From Bacteroidales bacterium (lineage in GTDB: Bacteria > Bacteroidota > Bacteroidia > Bacteroidales > UBA932), in NCBI GenBank assembly GCA_017477465.1, contig JAFUVU010000026.1, positions 1 through 34,204 of the forward strand: a DNA stretch of 34,204 bases, read 5' to 3'. The notes beneath the pieces are model-generated. The model did not search any database, was not told where the DNA came from, and saw only the letters and a program-made list of their open reading frames with translations. Position numbers and translations under genes: made by a program. Of this stretch, positions 1 to 8,454 are shown one piece after another; position 1 is the stretch's first letter, and each line of letters starts with the position of its first letter.

Positions 1-46
1 CCTGCCGCTAGCGTTCATCCTGAGCCAGGATCAAACTCTTCATTGT
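1..46 (-). rRNA. rrs: 16S ribosomal RNA, 5' end only
   Basis: The reverse complement reads AGAGTTTGATCCTGGCTCAG, the universal 16S 5' sequence (27F primer site), followed by GATGAACGCTAGCGGC, a form common in Bacteroidetes. Aligning with E. coli numbering (UGAAGAG at 5-11) places the mature 5' end near position 46. The rest of the gene lies beyond the left edge of the window. Confidence 0.97.
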
Positions 47-236
47 ATATTCTTATAATGCTTAGCTTGTCCCTGACGCTTTAGTTTCATAAAGAAACTG
101 ACGCTCGTTTAAATAGAAATTGTATTACAACTTCCGGTACTTGCTTGTACTTTACTTTCAGTCTTTTCAATGATCTCTTTAACTCCCCGCCTTTCGGCTT
201 TTGGGGTAGAAAAACCCGCTCGCAGCTCGAACGGGA
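47..236 (-). other. 16S rRNA leader with two hairpins and a boxA-like stretch
   Basis: This is the transcribed leader between the rRNA promoter and the mature 16S end. Seen in it, in transcription order: a hairpin at 235-215 (8-bp stem, 5-nt loop) followed at once by five U (214-210); a second hairpin at 206-185 (CCCC/GGGG outer, GCC/GGC inner stem); a boxA-like stretch GATCATTGAAAAG (175-163); and a small AGTTTC/GAAACT hairpin (99-83) flanked by 8-bp direct repeats CTGACGCT on the plus strand (73-80 and 98-105). Such leaders carry antitermination and RNase III processing signals. The assignment of individual elements is inference. Confidence 0.6.
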
Positions 237-239
237 TTG

Positions 240-270
240 CAAAGGTACAACCTTTTTTTGAACTGACAAA
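240..270 (-). promoter_or_regulatory. rRNA operon promoter, Bacteroidetes sigma-ABfr type
   Basis: Read on the minus strand: TTTG (270-267), 19-nt spacer, TACCTTTG (247-240). This is a perfect match to the Bacteroidetes primary-sigma consensus TTTG/TAnnTTTG. Transcription should start near 234-237, giving a leader of about 190 nt before 16S. Confidence 0.85.
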
Positions 271-275
271 TTTTT

Positions 276-308
276 TCTGCACTTTTTTCGAAAAAAATTT
301 TAACTTTG
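276..308 (+). promoter_or_regulatory. Promoter of the msrA fusion gene
   Basis: TAACTTTG at 301-308 fits the -7 consensus TAnnTTTG. TCTG at 276-279, 21 nt upstream, is a one-mismatch -33 element. Start near 314, leaving about 35 nt of leader before the ATG at 349. It is back to back with the rRNA promoter, the two -33 elements lying only 5 nt apart. Confidence 0.55.
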
Positions 309-348
309 TGAAATGAAATATCGTAACTATCGAATTCTCAATTAAATC

Positions 349-1251
349 ATGAAAGAAATTCATTTTGCCGGCGGATGCTTCTGGGGAGTCCAACATTTCT
401 TTTCCCAGGTAGATGGTGTAATCGAAGCCACCTGCGGCTATGCCAACGGGGACAAAAACAACCCCACATACGAAGAAGTTTACACGGACACTACCGGCTT
501 CGCGGAAACCGTAAGAGTAGAGTACGACCCTTCCCGGGTAAGCCTTGAAGAGCTCACGGAGCTGTTCTTTACTATAATCGACCCTCTGAGCATGAATCGG
601 CAAGGGCACGATGAAGGGACCCGATACCGCACAGGCATATATTATACGAACCCCATCAAGCGCCCGATACTTGAAGAGGTTTACGCGCGCGTGAAGGATA
701 AGCTGGGGGCGCCGTTAGCCGTAGAGCTGGAGCCTCTGAGGAACTTCTTCCCTGCCGAGGAAAGGCATCAGGATTACCTTTCAAAGAATCCGGAGGGCTA
801 TTGCCACCTTTCACCGAAAACCTTCCGCTACCTGCGGCTTTATCAGGATATCAAGCTTTACCTCGGTGACGAGCCGGACACCATAGCCCGCATGGCCGAC
901 ACGGCAGCCCTTCTTAGCGAGCGCATGCACTTCTTCTGGACCGGCTTTTACAGGGCCGATGGGGAGACCCTCGTCCTGGGTCCGTTCCAGGGACCGTCGG
1001 CATGCATGAGGATTGGCTTCGGGAAGGGCGTCTGCGGCACTGCCTGGGAGCAAAAGCGCACGCAGGTTGTGCCTGATGTCGAGCTGTTTCCGGGGCACAT
1101 AGCCTGCAGCAGCGCTTCCAAGAGCGAAATAGTTGTACCTATAATCAAGAACAATGAAGTTACCGCAGTCCTCGACATAGACAGCGACGAGAAAGACAGC
1201 TTCGACCAGACCGATGCCATTTGGCTTGAAAAGATTGCAGGCCTCATTTAG
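349..1251 (+). CDS. msrA: MsrA fused to free methionine-R-sulfoxide reductase (GAF)
   Basis: Bifunctional methionine sulfoxide repair enzyme of 300 aa. Residues 1-155 are MsrA (reduces Met-S-sulfoxide): GGCFWG with catalytic Cys10, and the late family motif HQDYLSKNP with YC at 151-152. Residues 165-300 match the GAF-type free Met-R-sulfoxide reductase (YebR/MsrC family): LVLGPFQG, the three family cysteines at 219, 229 and 253, GKGVCGTA, GHIAC and the C-terminal VLDIDS. The usual MsrA partner for protein-bound R-sulfoxide is MsrB; here the partner targets the free amino acid, so together both epimers of free Met-sulfoxide could be repaired. Cytosolic, with no signal peptide. The start ATG follows a plausible promoter and lacks a Shine-Dalgarno, as usual in Bacteroidetes. 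Domain calls are firm; the joint role is inferred. Confidence 0.93.
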   Translation: MKEIHFAGGCFWGVQHFFSQVDGVIEATCGYANGDKNNPTYEEVYTDTTGFAETVRVEYDPSRVSLEELTELFFTIIDPLSMNRQGHDEGTRYRTGIYYTNPIKRPILEEVYARVKDKLGAPLAVELEPLRNFFPAEERHQDYLSKNPEGYCHLSPKTFRYLRLYQDIKLYLGDEPDTIARMADTAALLSERMHFFWTGFYRADGETLVLGPFQGPSACMRIGFGKGVCGTAWEQKRTQVVPDVELFPGHIACSSASKSEIVVPIIKNNEVTAVLDIDSDEKDSFDQTDAIWLEKIAGLI

Positions 1252-1279
1252 GCATTATCGAAAAAAAGCCTTATATTTG
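1247..1279 (+). promoter_or_regulatory. Promoter of the tricorn-like protease gene
   Basis: TATATTTG at 1272-1279 is a good -7 element, with TTTA at 1247-1250 as a weak -33 element (21-nt spacer) overlapping the msrA stop codon. Predicted start near 1285, about 20 nt before the ATG at 1305. Confidence 0.55.
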
Positions 1280-1304
1280 GGGATTAAGACAGTTCATAAA
1301 GAAT

Positions 1305-4300
1305 ATGAAACGCATCCTTCTCCCCATTGCAGTCTGCCTTTCGACATTGGCGGCATCGGCCCAGGAAACGCCTTCATGGTTAAGGCGCAGCGCCATTTCT
1401 CCTGATGGTAAAACATTGGCATTCAGTTATAAAGGCGATATCTTCACCGTCCCTGTAAGTGGCGGGGAAGCTAAGCAGCTAACCTCCAACCGCGCCTACG
1501 AATCGGATCCCATGTGGTCTCCGGACGGCAGCAGGATAGTGTTCTCCTCCTGGCGGGAAGGCAGCAAAGACATCTATTCCACCACCCCCGAAGGCGGCGT
1601 CCCCAAGCGCATCACAACGCTTCCCGGCAATGAGACGCCCCTCGCCGTCACCCAAAACGGCACAATCTACTTCACCTGGGCCGATTCAGACCTGATGAGC
1701 CCGGGCTTCGACGGCTTCCCCGGAGATCCCGGAGTTTATAAGACCACCCTGGAAGCAGCTGCGCCCCAGATAGTTACCTCGCTTACCATATCGGCAATGA
1801 GCGTGAACGGCAAGGGCGAAATACTTTACGAAGACTGGAAAGGCTACGAGGATCCCCTCAGAAAGCACCATACCTCATCTGTAACGCGCGATATCTGGCT
1901 CCTGAAACCTGCCGCCGAAGGCACCATCGACTCAAAGGGCAGTTTCACTAAGCTTTCCACTTATAAAGGTGAGGACAGAAATCCCGTTTTCGCCGCCGAC
2001 GGCGACACCTTCTATTTTCTGAGCGAGCAGGACGGCAAAACCTCAAACGTTTACCGCAGCAGCGTTTCAAATCCGTCGTCTCAGGTACAGCTCACCTTCT
2101 ACGACAAGAATCCGGTGCGCTTCCTGTCGGTAGCAAACGACGGCACAGTCGCATACTCCTACAACGGCGACCTTTACACCCTCAAGGGCGGTAAAATCGA
2201 CATCACGCTAAGCCGCGACGAAGACCAGAAAGAGATTAACCCCCTCAACCTGAAAAGCGCATCGGATATGGCCATATCTCCTGACGGGAAGGAGGTTGCG
2301 CTCGTAATCCGCGGCGACGTCTTCGTCACTTCCACGGAATACCCCACCACGCGCCGCATCACAAACACTCCGGAGCAGGAGCGCGGCGTCAGCTTCTCAA
2401 AGGACGGCCGTGAAATCTACTTCGCCGCCGAAAGAAACGGCTGCTGGAGCATATACAAAACCTCCCTCACCCGCAAAGAGGACAAGCTCTTCACATACGC
2501 GGCCTCCTTCAAGGAAGAAAGGGTAAGCCCCGAAGGTGAAACATCGTTCCAGGTACAGGTCTCCCCCGACGGCAAATGGCTTGCCTACCTGCGCGACCGC
2601 ACAGAACTTGTAATCCTCCCCACCAAAGGCGGCACGCCCAAGAGTCTTCACAAAGGCAAGAATTACTCCTATCAGGACGGCGACCAGCAATTCGCATGGA
2701 GCCCCGACAGCCGCTTCATCCTTACCAACTGGCAGGCCGACGGCGGCTGGAACAACGAAGACATCGCCCTTGTGAACATCGAGAGCGGCGAAATCACCAA
2801 CCTCACCCGCAGCGGTTATTCCGACGGCGCTTTCCGCTGGGCACTCGGCGGCAAGGCCATGACATGGGAGAGCGACAAGAACGGCTACCGCAGCCACGGA
2901 AGCTGGGGCGCCCAGAACGACATCTACATAATGTTCTTCGACGGCAAAGCTTATACAAACTTCGGCCGCAGCAAGGAACAGAAAGAAATAGCCAAGCTCC
3001 TGATGGGCGAAAAAGCCGCAGAGAAGGCCGAAAAGAAAGAGAAGAAAGACAGCGTCGCAAAGAAAGTCGAGAAACTGGAACTTGACCTCGAATGCAGGGA
3101 TGACCGCGTCCGCCGTCTCACCCGCTTCTCAAACTCAGTCGGCGACCATTTCCTGACTCCGGACGGAGAAAAACTCTACTTTACCCAAAGGCTTGAAAAA
3201 GGCTTCGACCTTTGCGTCCTTAATATTGAAAAAGGAGATGTCTCCGTCGTCAAAAAAGGCGTTACAGGCACGTTTAAGCCTTCTCCCGACGGAAAATCCC
3301 TCTTCATCTTCCGCGGATCGTCCCTGCTTAAGATGGACATTGCAACGGGAAAAGACAAGGCCGTAAGCTTCAGCGGAGAATACGAGTTCAAGCCCCAGCA
3401 GGAAAGACAGTACATTTTCGAGCATTGCTGGAAACAGGTCAAGGAGAAATTCTACGTAAAGGACCTGCATGGCGTAGATTGGGACTATTATCACGACAAT
3501 TACGCCAAGTTTATCCCCTACATAAACAACGACTTCGACTTTGCCGACATGCTGTCGGAAATGCTGGGAGAGCTCAACGGCTCGCACACCGGAGCACGCT
3601 ACCGCGCACAGTCCACCCGCAACCTTGGCCATCTTGGCGTCCTGTACGACACTGAATACAGCGGCGACGGCCTCCGCATTGCGGAAGTCCTGCCCGGCGG
3701 AGTGCTTTCCAATACAGATTCCGAAATCAAAGCCGGCGATATCATAGTTTCCATCGAAGGCCACGATATCAAAGCCGGAGAAGACTGGATGAAGAATCTC
3801 TACGAGAAGGCCGGCAAACAGACCATACTGAGAATCAAGACCGGAGGCAAAGAAAAAGAGTACATCGTAACTCCTTCAGGCAGCGATGCGTCACTGCTTT
3901 ACCGTCGCTGGGTAAGACAGCGTGAAGAGATGACTGAGAAGCTTTCCGGCGGCCGTGTGGGCTATGTCCACATCAAAGGGATGGATTCGCCAAGCTACCG
4001 CGAGCTGTATTCCAAAGCCCTCGGCAAATACCGCAACTGCGACGCCCTTATCGTTGACACGCGCCATAACGGCGGCGGATGGCTCCACGACGACCTGGTA
4101 ACCTTCCTCGGCGGCAAGGAATACTGCCTCTTCACTCCAAGGGACCAGTATATCGGCCATGAACCGTTCAATAAATGGACTAAGCCCAGCTGCGTGCTCA
4201 TCGGCGAGGACAATTACTCCGACGCTTCCGGCTTCCCTTACGCTTACAGAAGCCTCGGCCTTGGCAAGCTCATCGGCGCACCTGTACCGGGCACTATGAC

Positions 4301-4508
4301 GGCCGTCTGGTGGGAGAACCAGATCAACTCCGCCCTTGTGTTCGGCATCCCTCAGGTTGGCAACTGGGGCGTAAAAGACCAGCGCTATATCGAGAATTTC
4401 CAGATAGAGCCCGACATCTTAATCTACAACGATCCGGCCTCAGTGCTCAGCGGACGCGACCTCCAGCTCGAAGCGGCCGTGGAGGAAATGTTGAAACAAC
4501 TTAAATAA
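1305..4508 (+). CDS. Secreted tricorn-like S41 protease
   Basis: 1067-aa exported serine protease of the tricorn/S41 type, likely periplasmic and acting on peptides. A signal peptide (residues 1-19, ending AASA) leads into TolB/WD40-like beta-propeller repeats (ISPDGK, WSPDGS, VSPDGKW and similar, about 25-540). A charged K/E linker follows (about 568-592), then further propeller blades (to about 690), a helical part, a PDZ domain (about 776-865) and the C-terminal S41 core. The tricorn catalytic set can be placed: Ser760-His761 (GSHTGA), nucleophile Ser972 followed by Asp973 (NYSDAS), and Glu1030 (YIENFQIEPD). The Ser972-Glu1030 distance of 58 residues equals that of Thermoplasma tricorn (965-1023). 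The length is typical of full tricorn homologues. The next gene starts 3 nt after the stop, so the two are probably cotranscribed. Substrates are unknown. Confidence 0.93.
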   Translation: MKRILLPIAVCLSTLAASAQETPSWLRRSAISPDGKTLAFSYKGDIFTVPVSGGEAKQLTSNRAYESDPMWSPDGSRIVFSSWREGSKDIYSTTPEGGVPKRITTLPGNETPLAVTQNGTIYFTWADSDLMSPGFDGFPGDPGVYKTTLEAAAPQIVTSLTISAMSVNGKGEILYEDWKGYEDPLRKHHTSSVTRDIWLLKPAAEGTIDSKGSFTKLSTYKGEDRNPVFAADGDTFYFLSEQDGKTSNVYRSSVSNPSSQVQLTFYDKNPVRFLSVANDGTVAYSYNGDLYTLKGGKIDITLSRDEDQKEINPLNLKSASDMAISPDGKEVALVIRGDVFVTSTEYPTTRRITNTPEQERGVSFSKDGREIYFAAERNGCWSIYKTSLTRKEDKLFTYAASFKEERVSPEGETSFQVQVSPDGKWLAYLRDRTELVILPTKGGTPKSLHKGKNYSYQDGDQQFAWSPDSRFILTNWQADGGWNNEDIALVNIESGEITNLTRSGYSDGAFRWALGGKAMTWESDKNGYRSHGSWGAQNDIYIMFFDGKAYTNFGRSKEQKEIAKLLMGEKAAEKAEKKEKKDSVAKKVEKLELDLECRDDRVRRLTRFSNSVGDHFLTPDGEKLYFTQRLEKGFDLCVLNIEKGDVSVVKKGVTGTFKPSPDGKSLFIFRGSSLLKMDIATGKDKAVSFSGEYEFKPQQERQYIFEHCWKQVKEKFYVKDLHGVDWDYYHDNYAKFIPYINNDFDFADMLSEMLGELNGSHTGARYRAQSTRNLGHLGVLYDTEYSGDGLRIAEVLPGGVLSNTDSEIKAGDIIVSIEGHDIKAGEDWMKNLYEKAGKQTILRIKTGGKEKEYIVTPSGSDASLLYRRWVRQREEMTEKLSGGRVGYVHIKGMDSPSYRELYSKALGKYRNCDALIVDTRHNGGGWLHDDLVTFLGGKEYCLFTPRDQYIGHEPFNKWTKPSCVLIGEDNYSDASGFPYAYRSLGLGKLIGAPVPGTMTAVWWENQINSALVFGIPQVGNWGVKDQRYIENFQIEPDILIYNDPASVLSGRDLQLEAAVEEMLKQLK

Positions 4509-4511
4509 GCT

Positions 4512-5228
4512 ATGGAAAAGAAGTTAGTAATAATACCGACTTACAACGAAAAGGAAAACATCGAGCAAATCATCCGTACCGTGCTCGCCCTCAACGGCGG
4601 TTTTGAAGTACTGGTGATTGACGACGGCTCTCCCGACGGCACGGCCGATATAGTAAAAAGCCTGATTCCGGACAGCGGAAACCGCCTCCATATCTTGGAG
4701 AGAAGCGGCAAGCAAGGTCTTGGAACAGCCTACCTTCTTGGTTTCAACTGGGCCCTGGAGCACGACTACGACTATGTCTTCGAAATGGACGCCGACTTTT
4801 CCCACGACCCCAATGACCTGCTGCGTCTCCACAAAGCCTGCGCAGAAGACGGGGCCGATCTTGCCGTCGGCTCGCGTTACTGCAACGGCGTTTCTGTGGT
4901 TGACTGGCCCATCGGCCGCATCATCATGTCATACTTTGCATCGGCCTATGTGAGGACAGTGCTTGGAATGAAGGTCTACGACACAACGGCGGGCTTTGTC
5001 TGCTACAGCCGCAAAGTACTGGAAACCATTAAACTGGACCAGGTAAAGATGAAAGGCTACGGCTTCCAGATAGAGATGAAATACACGGCCTGGAAGCTTG
5101 GCTTCAAGGTCAAGGAAGTGCCCATCATCTTCACCAACCGTCAGAAAGGCACGTCAAAGATGAGCGGCGGCATTTTCGGAGAAGCCTTCTGGGGAGTTAT
5201 CGCCCTGCGCTTCCGGAAGTTTTACTAA
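4512..5228 (+). CDS. Polyprenyl-phosphate mannosyltransferase-like GT2
   Basis: 238-aa family 2 glycosyltransferase of the dolichyl-phosphate mannose synthase (DPM1) type. It would move a sugar from GDP-Man or a UDP-sugar to a polyprenyl phosphate at the inner membrane face. Seen: PTYNEKENI near the start, the nucleotide-binding VIDDGSPDG (Asp37, Asp38), the DxD-type MDADFSHDP (93-95), VGSRYCNG, DTTAGFVCYSR, and the C-terminal GYGFQIEMKYTAWKLGF typical of DPM1. There is no C-terminal transmembrane pair, so it matches the short soluble class. It sits 3 nt after the tricorn gene. Its 3' end overlaps the convergent EamA gene by 32 nt. The sugar is not predictable. Confidence 0.9.
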   Translation: MEKKLVIIPTYNEKENIEQIIRTVLALNGGFEVLVIDDGSPDGTADIVKSLIPDSGNRLHILERSGKQGLGTAYLLGFNWALEHDYDYVFEMDADFSHDPNDLLRLHKACAEDGADLAVGSRYCNGVSVVDWPIGRIIMSYFASAYVRTVLGMKVYDTTAGFVCYSRKVLETIKLDQVKMKGYGFQIEMKYTAWKLGFKVKEVPIIFTNRQKGTSKMSGGIFGEAFWGVIALRFRKFY

Positions 5229-6123
5229 AAAGGTCTTTCTTGCCGATATTCAGCTGCGTAAGCACTACGCCGGCAATCGCTACGCATAGTCCTATCCACT
5301 GCAGATTGCAGAGTTTTTCCTCGCCTAGGACGAAGCCTGCAATTGCGGCAACTACCGGCGTCATCGCCTGGAAGATGCTGGACTTGGCAACGCCGAGATG
5401 CTTGATTGAGTAGGCCCAGAGGGCGAAAGCCACCGAAGAGCAGAGTACCGACAGGCAAAGCACGGGTTCCCAGAAACCCTTGCCAAGGTACACATCGGCA
5501 TCAAAATTCTCCATGCCGCGCGTAAGGAACAGCGGAATAAAGCATACAGTGCCGATAAGGAACTGATACATAACTATTACCGACGGTTCATACCCTCCGG
5601 AAAGAGCCTTGGTGAAAGAAGCGTAGCCCACCTCGGCGAATACTGCCAGCATAAGCACGATTATGCCGAACACGAAGAGCCGGCTTGTACTCCCCTGCGC
5701 CCCGGTAACCAGCACAAGGCCGCTAAGGCAGATGATCATTCCGACAACATGCTGCCAGGTTATCTTCTCCTTGAAGAATATGACGCCGGCGCCGATTGCG
5801 ACGACGGGGGTGGAAGCGATGACAAGGGCGCTGATGGTGGGAGAACCCGTGAACTGGATGCCGTAGGTTTCGCAGAAAAAGTAGATGAACGGCTCACAGA
5901 TAGCCAGGGCCAGGAAATTGCGCCAGTCGTCCTTTTGGATTTTCATATTATACCCGCACAGCAGGTTGACCACGAACAGAATTAGGGCTGCGATAAAGAT
6001 ACGTATCGGCAGGAAATACTCTACCGGGATGCCCTGCTGCAGAAGCCTGTTTGACCAGATGTAGGACAATCCCCAGAAGGTAATGGCAATGACGGTTGCC
6101 GCATACACTTTCACTTTGTTCAT
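5197..6123 (-). CDS. EamA/DMT-family transporter
   Basis: 308-aa inner-membrane protein with about ten hydrophobic helices arranged as two EamA repeats, the layout of drug/metabolite transporters. Recognisable features are the N-terminal ITFWGLSYIWSN, the GSPTISALVIASTPVVAIGA stretch in repeat one, and the SSIFQAMTPVVAAIAGFVLGE motif in repeat two. It starts 12 nt after the tex stop and is probably cotranscribed with it. The last 32 nt overlap the convergent glycosyltransferase gene. Substrate unknown (amino acids or metabolites in characterised relatives). Confidence 0.9.
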   Translation of the reverse strand: MNKVKVYAATVIAITFWGLSYIWSNRLLQQGIPVEYFLPIRIFIAALILFVVNLLCGYNMKIQKDDWRNFLALAICEPFIYFFCETYGIQFTGSPTISALVIASTPVVAIGAGVIFFKEKITWQHVVGMIICLSGLVLVTGAQGSTSRLFVFGIIVLMLAVFAEVGYASFTKALSGGYEPSVIVMYQFLIGTVCFIPLFLTRGMENFDADVYLGKGFWEPVLCLSVLCSSVAFALWAYSIKHLGVAKSSIFQAMTPVVAAIAGFVLGEEKLCNLQWIGLCVAIAGVVLTQLNIGKKDLFSKTSGSAGR

Positions 6124-6135
6124 ATTCGTACCCTG

Positions 6136-8277
6136 TTATTTTTTCAAAAGCCTTAGGCCGATTCTCCCACGGTCCAAATCTATGGAAATAACCTCTACGC
6201 TCACCTGCTGATGCAGTTTGAGCACCTTGGAAGGGACGGCCATTCCGCGAACGCCCATCTGCGAGGCATGTATAAGCCCGTTTTCATGCAGGCCGATGTC
6301 CACGAAAGCGCCGAAAGCGGTGATATTTGTCACGATGCCAGGCAGTTCCATGCCGGGCTTAAGGTCGTCAATCTCGCGGATATCATCGGCGAAAGAGAAG
6401 GTCTGCGCTTGTTCGCGCGGGTCCCTTCCCGGTTTCTGGAGTTCCTGAATGATGTCGTTGACTGTGGGTAGGCCGAAGTCGGCCTCTACGAAGGCGGCAG
6501 CATCTATCTGCTTGCAAAGCTGCTCGTTGCCAACCAATTCTGTCACAGGCACTTTCAGGCTTGCGGCCATGCGGTCAACTATATGATATGACTCCGGATG
6601 AACGGCAGAATTGTCCAGCGGGTTTTCTGCTCCCGGAATACGGAGGAAACCAGCGCACTGCTGGAAAGCCTTCGCCCCAAGACGCGGGACTTTGAGAAGC
6701 TCTTCGCGAGAGCGGAAGTCCCCGTTCTTTGCCCTGAAATCGACAATAGCCTTTGACAAAGCCGGGCCGATGCCGCTGACATACTGAAGCAGATACGGAC
6801 TTGCTGTGTTGAGCGACACGCCGACGCTGTTCACGCAGCTTTCGACGGTATTGTCCAGCTTTTCCTTCAGAAGGCCCTGATCGACATCGTGTTGGTACTG
6901 CCCTACTCCCAAGGACTTGGGATCTATCTTCACAAGCTCTGCAAGAGGGTCCATAAGGCGCCTGCCGATGGAAACAGCGCCGCGCACGGTGACATCCTCA
7001 TCCGGGAATTCCTCCCTGCCGACATCGGAGGCAGAATAGACGGATGCGCCGTCTTCGCTTACCGAAAAGATGCGGACGCTGTCCGGCAATCCTACCTTGC
7101 GGATGAAATCTTCCGTCTCCCGCCCTGCAGTGCCGCTGCCGATTGCAATTACCTCTATATCATACTTTTCGGCCATGTCGGCAATGGTTGTAATGGCCTG
7201 GACTTTCTTGGAAAGCGGCGGATGCGGATATATAACGTCATGCGCCAGAAGATTGCCCTGCGCATCCAGACACACGACTTTGCAGCCTGTACGGAAGCCA
7301 GGGTCGATAGCCATCACTCGCTTTTGGCCGACTGGCGGTGCCAGAAGCAGCTGGCGCAGATTCTCCCCAAAGACTTGGACGGATTCGACATCGGCCTTTT
7401 CTTTTGCTTCGCGAAGGACTTCGCCTGTTATGGAAGGGTCCAGAAGACGCTTCCAGGCATCATCTATGGCCGTCCGAAGCTGCTCACCGCATTCCGGGGC
7501 GGGATATCCGTGATCCTGGCACCAGTCGTAGTACAGTTTTTTGCCGCAACGCTCGCCGTCTGCGTCTATGCTTACCCGCACGTAACCTTCTTCCTGCGCG
7601 CGCAGCATGGCCAGGAGGTTGTGCGAAGGGATCTTGCTTACAGGCACGCTGAAAGAGAAGTAATTGCGGTATTTAGCCGCCTCAGGGGCCGATTCCCCCG
7701 CTTTAGTAACCCTTGATTCCACCCTGCGCGTGCGGTAAATGCCACGCAGCGTTTCACGTGCCGATGCAGTTTCGCTGATACGTTCTGCAATTATATCCCT
7801 TGCGCCTTGGAGGGCTTCGTCGGCAGAGCTGACCTCCCCTTTCACAAACTTTGCCGCATCCTGCTGGGGATGGCGGGATTTGCCGCTCCAGAGAAGGTCC
7901 GCAAGCGGTTCCAGACCATTTGCAATTGCCACTGTGGCGCGTGTTTTACGCTTAGGGCGATATGGGAGGTAAAGATCTTCCAGTTCCTGGGAGGAAAGGC
8001 ACTGCTCTATCTGTTTCTGCAGATCGGGCGTCAGTTTATCCTGCTCGCCGATGGTTTTGAGGATTGAAGCCTTGCGCTTGTCCATTTCTTCATAGACATC
8101 GGCCCAGTGTTTTACCTGGGCTACTTCTATGTCCGTAAGGCCGCCTGTGCGCTCTTTGCGATAGCGGCTTATGAAAGGGACGGTGCAGCCGTCTGCAATT
8201 AGTTCGATGCAGTTTTCCACCTGCCACTGCTGCAGGGACATCTGCTTTGCAATATGCTTAATGTACAGCTGATTCAT
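6136..8277 (-). CDS. tex: Tex-family S1 RNA-binding protein
   Basis: 713-aa Tex homologue, a nucleic-acid-binding protein linked to transcription and RNA turnover. Domain order: helical N-terminus (LQQWQVENCIELIADG, SRYRKERTGGL), YqgF/RNase H-like domain near residue 320 (MAIDPGFRTG), helix-hairpin-helix near 500 (YVSGIGPALSKAI), and a C-terminal S1 domain (about 642-710; GIVTNITAFGAFVDIGLHE). I start it at the ATG at 8277 (MNQLYIKHI), because an in-frame TTG 45 nt upstream would add only a hydrophobic tail not seen in Tex proteins. A weak -7-like TACCTTCG lies at 8293-8286. The EamA gene follows 12 nt downstream. Confidence 0.95.
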   Translation of the reverse strand: MNQLYIKHIAKQMSLQQWQVENCIELIADGCTVPFISRYRKERTGGLTDIEVAQVKHWADVYEEMDKRKASILKTIGEQDKLTPDLQKQIEQCLSSQELEDLYLPYRPKRKTRATVAIANGLEPLADLLWSGKSRHPQQDAAKFVKGEVSSADEALQGARDIIAERISETASARETLRGIYRTRRVESRVTKAGESAPEAAKYRNYFSFSVPVSKIPSHNLLAMLRAQEEGYVRVSIDADGERCGKKLYYDWCQDHGYPAPECGEQLRTAIDDAWKRLLDPSITGEVLREAKEKADVESVQVFGENLRQLLLAPPVGQKRVMAIDPGFRTGCKVVCLDAQGNLLAHDVIYPHPPLSKKVQAITTIADMAEKYDIEVIAIGSGTAGRETEDFIRKVGLPDSVRIFSVSEDGASVYSASDVGREEFPDEDVTVRGAVSIGRRLMDPLAELVKIDPKSLGVGQYQHDVDQGLLKEKLDNTVESCVNSVGVSLNTASPYLLQYVSGIGPALSKAIVDFRAKNGDFRSREELLKVPRLGAKAFQQCAGFLRIPGAENPLDNSAVHPESYHIVDRMAASLKVPVTELVGNEQLCKQIDAAAFVEADFGLPTVNDIIQELQKPGRDPREQAQTFSFADDIREIDDLKPGMELPGIVTNITAFGAFVDIGLHENGLIHASQMGVRGMAVPSKVLKLHQQVSVEVISIDLDRGRIGLRLLKK

Positions 8278-8321
8278 ATCAGATACGAAGGTACAAAAAA
8301 ACCAGCAAAAAGTAAATAACA

Positions 8322-8418
8322 AATAAAAAGGAAGGCCGATCCGCCCATTCTGGACCCGCCTTCCTTAGGTGCAAACAACAGCCGGCGGCGATCATCCGCT
8401 CTCTTACTTATGGTTTGC
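8322..8418 (-). ncRNA. Candidate small RNA, about 95 nt, own promoter and terminator
   Basis: No protein is encoded here, yet a consensus promoter (8454-8423) and a terminator-like hairpin bracket about 95 nt. From the predicted 5' end: GCAAAC (8418-8413) can pair with GTTTGC (8376-8371), enclosing a large internal bubble and a GCGG/CCGC apical stem (8399-8396 with 8388-8385). A short linker follows, then GGAAGGC (8364-8358) pairs with GCCTTCC (8336-8330) and runs into TTTTTATTT. A stem with a big central bubble followed by a terminator is reminiscent of 6S-type RNAs, but I cannot assign a family. It could alternatively be a tex leader with an attenuator. Confidence 0.55.
8330..8364 (-). terminator. 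Terminator-like hairpin of the small RNA
   Basis: GGAAGGC (8364-8358) and GCCTTCC (8336-8330) form a 7-bp stem; the intervening GC-rich segment can pair further. A TTTTTA tract follows (8329-8324) on the minus strand. It would end the small RNA before tex. Confidence 0.6.
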
Positions 8419-8422
8419 AGGA

Positions 8423-8454
8423 CAAAGGTACTGACGAAATATGGCGGGGACAAT
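8423..8454 (-). promoter_or_regulatory. Promoter of the small RNA
   Basis: ATTG (8454-8451), 20-nt spacer, TACCTTTG (8430-8423) on the minus strand, a near-perfect Bacteroidetes promoter. Predicted start about 8417-8418. A perfect 7-bp palindrome (TTTTTAG/CTAAAAA, 8454-8472) abuts the -33 element upstream. Confidence 0.7.

Noticed and set aside
6889-7716. A 275-codon plus-strand frame
   Set aside because: Antisense shadow of tex.
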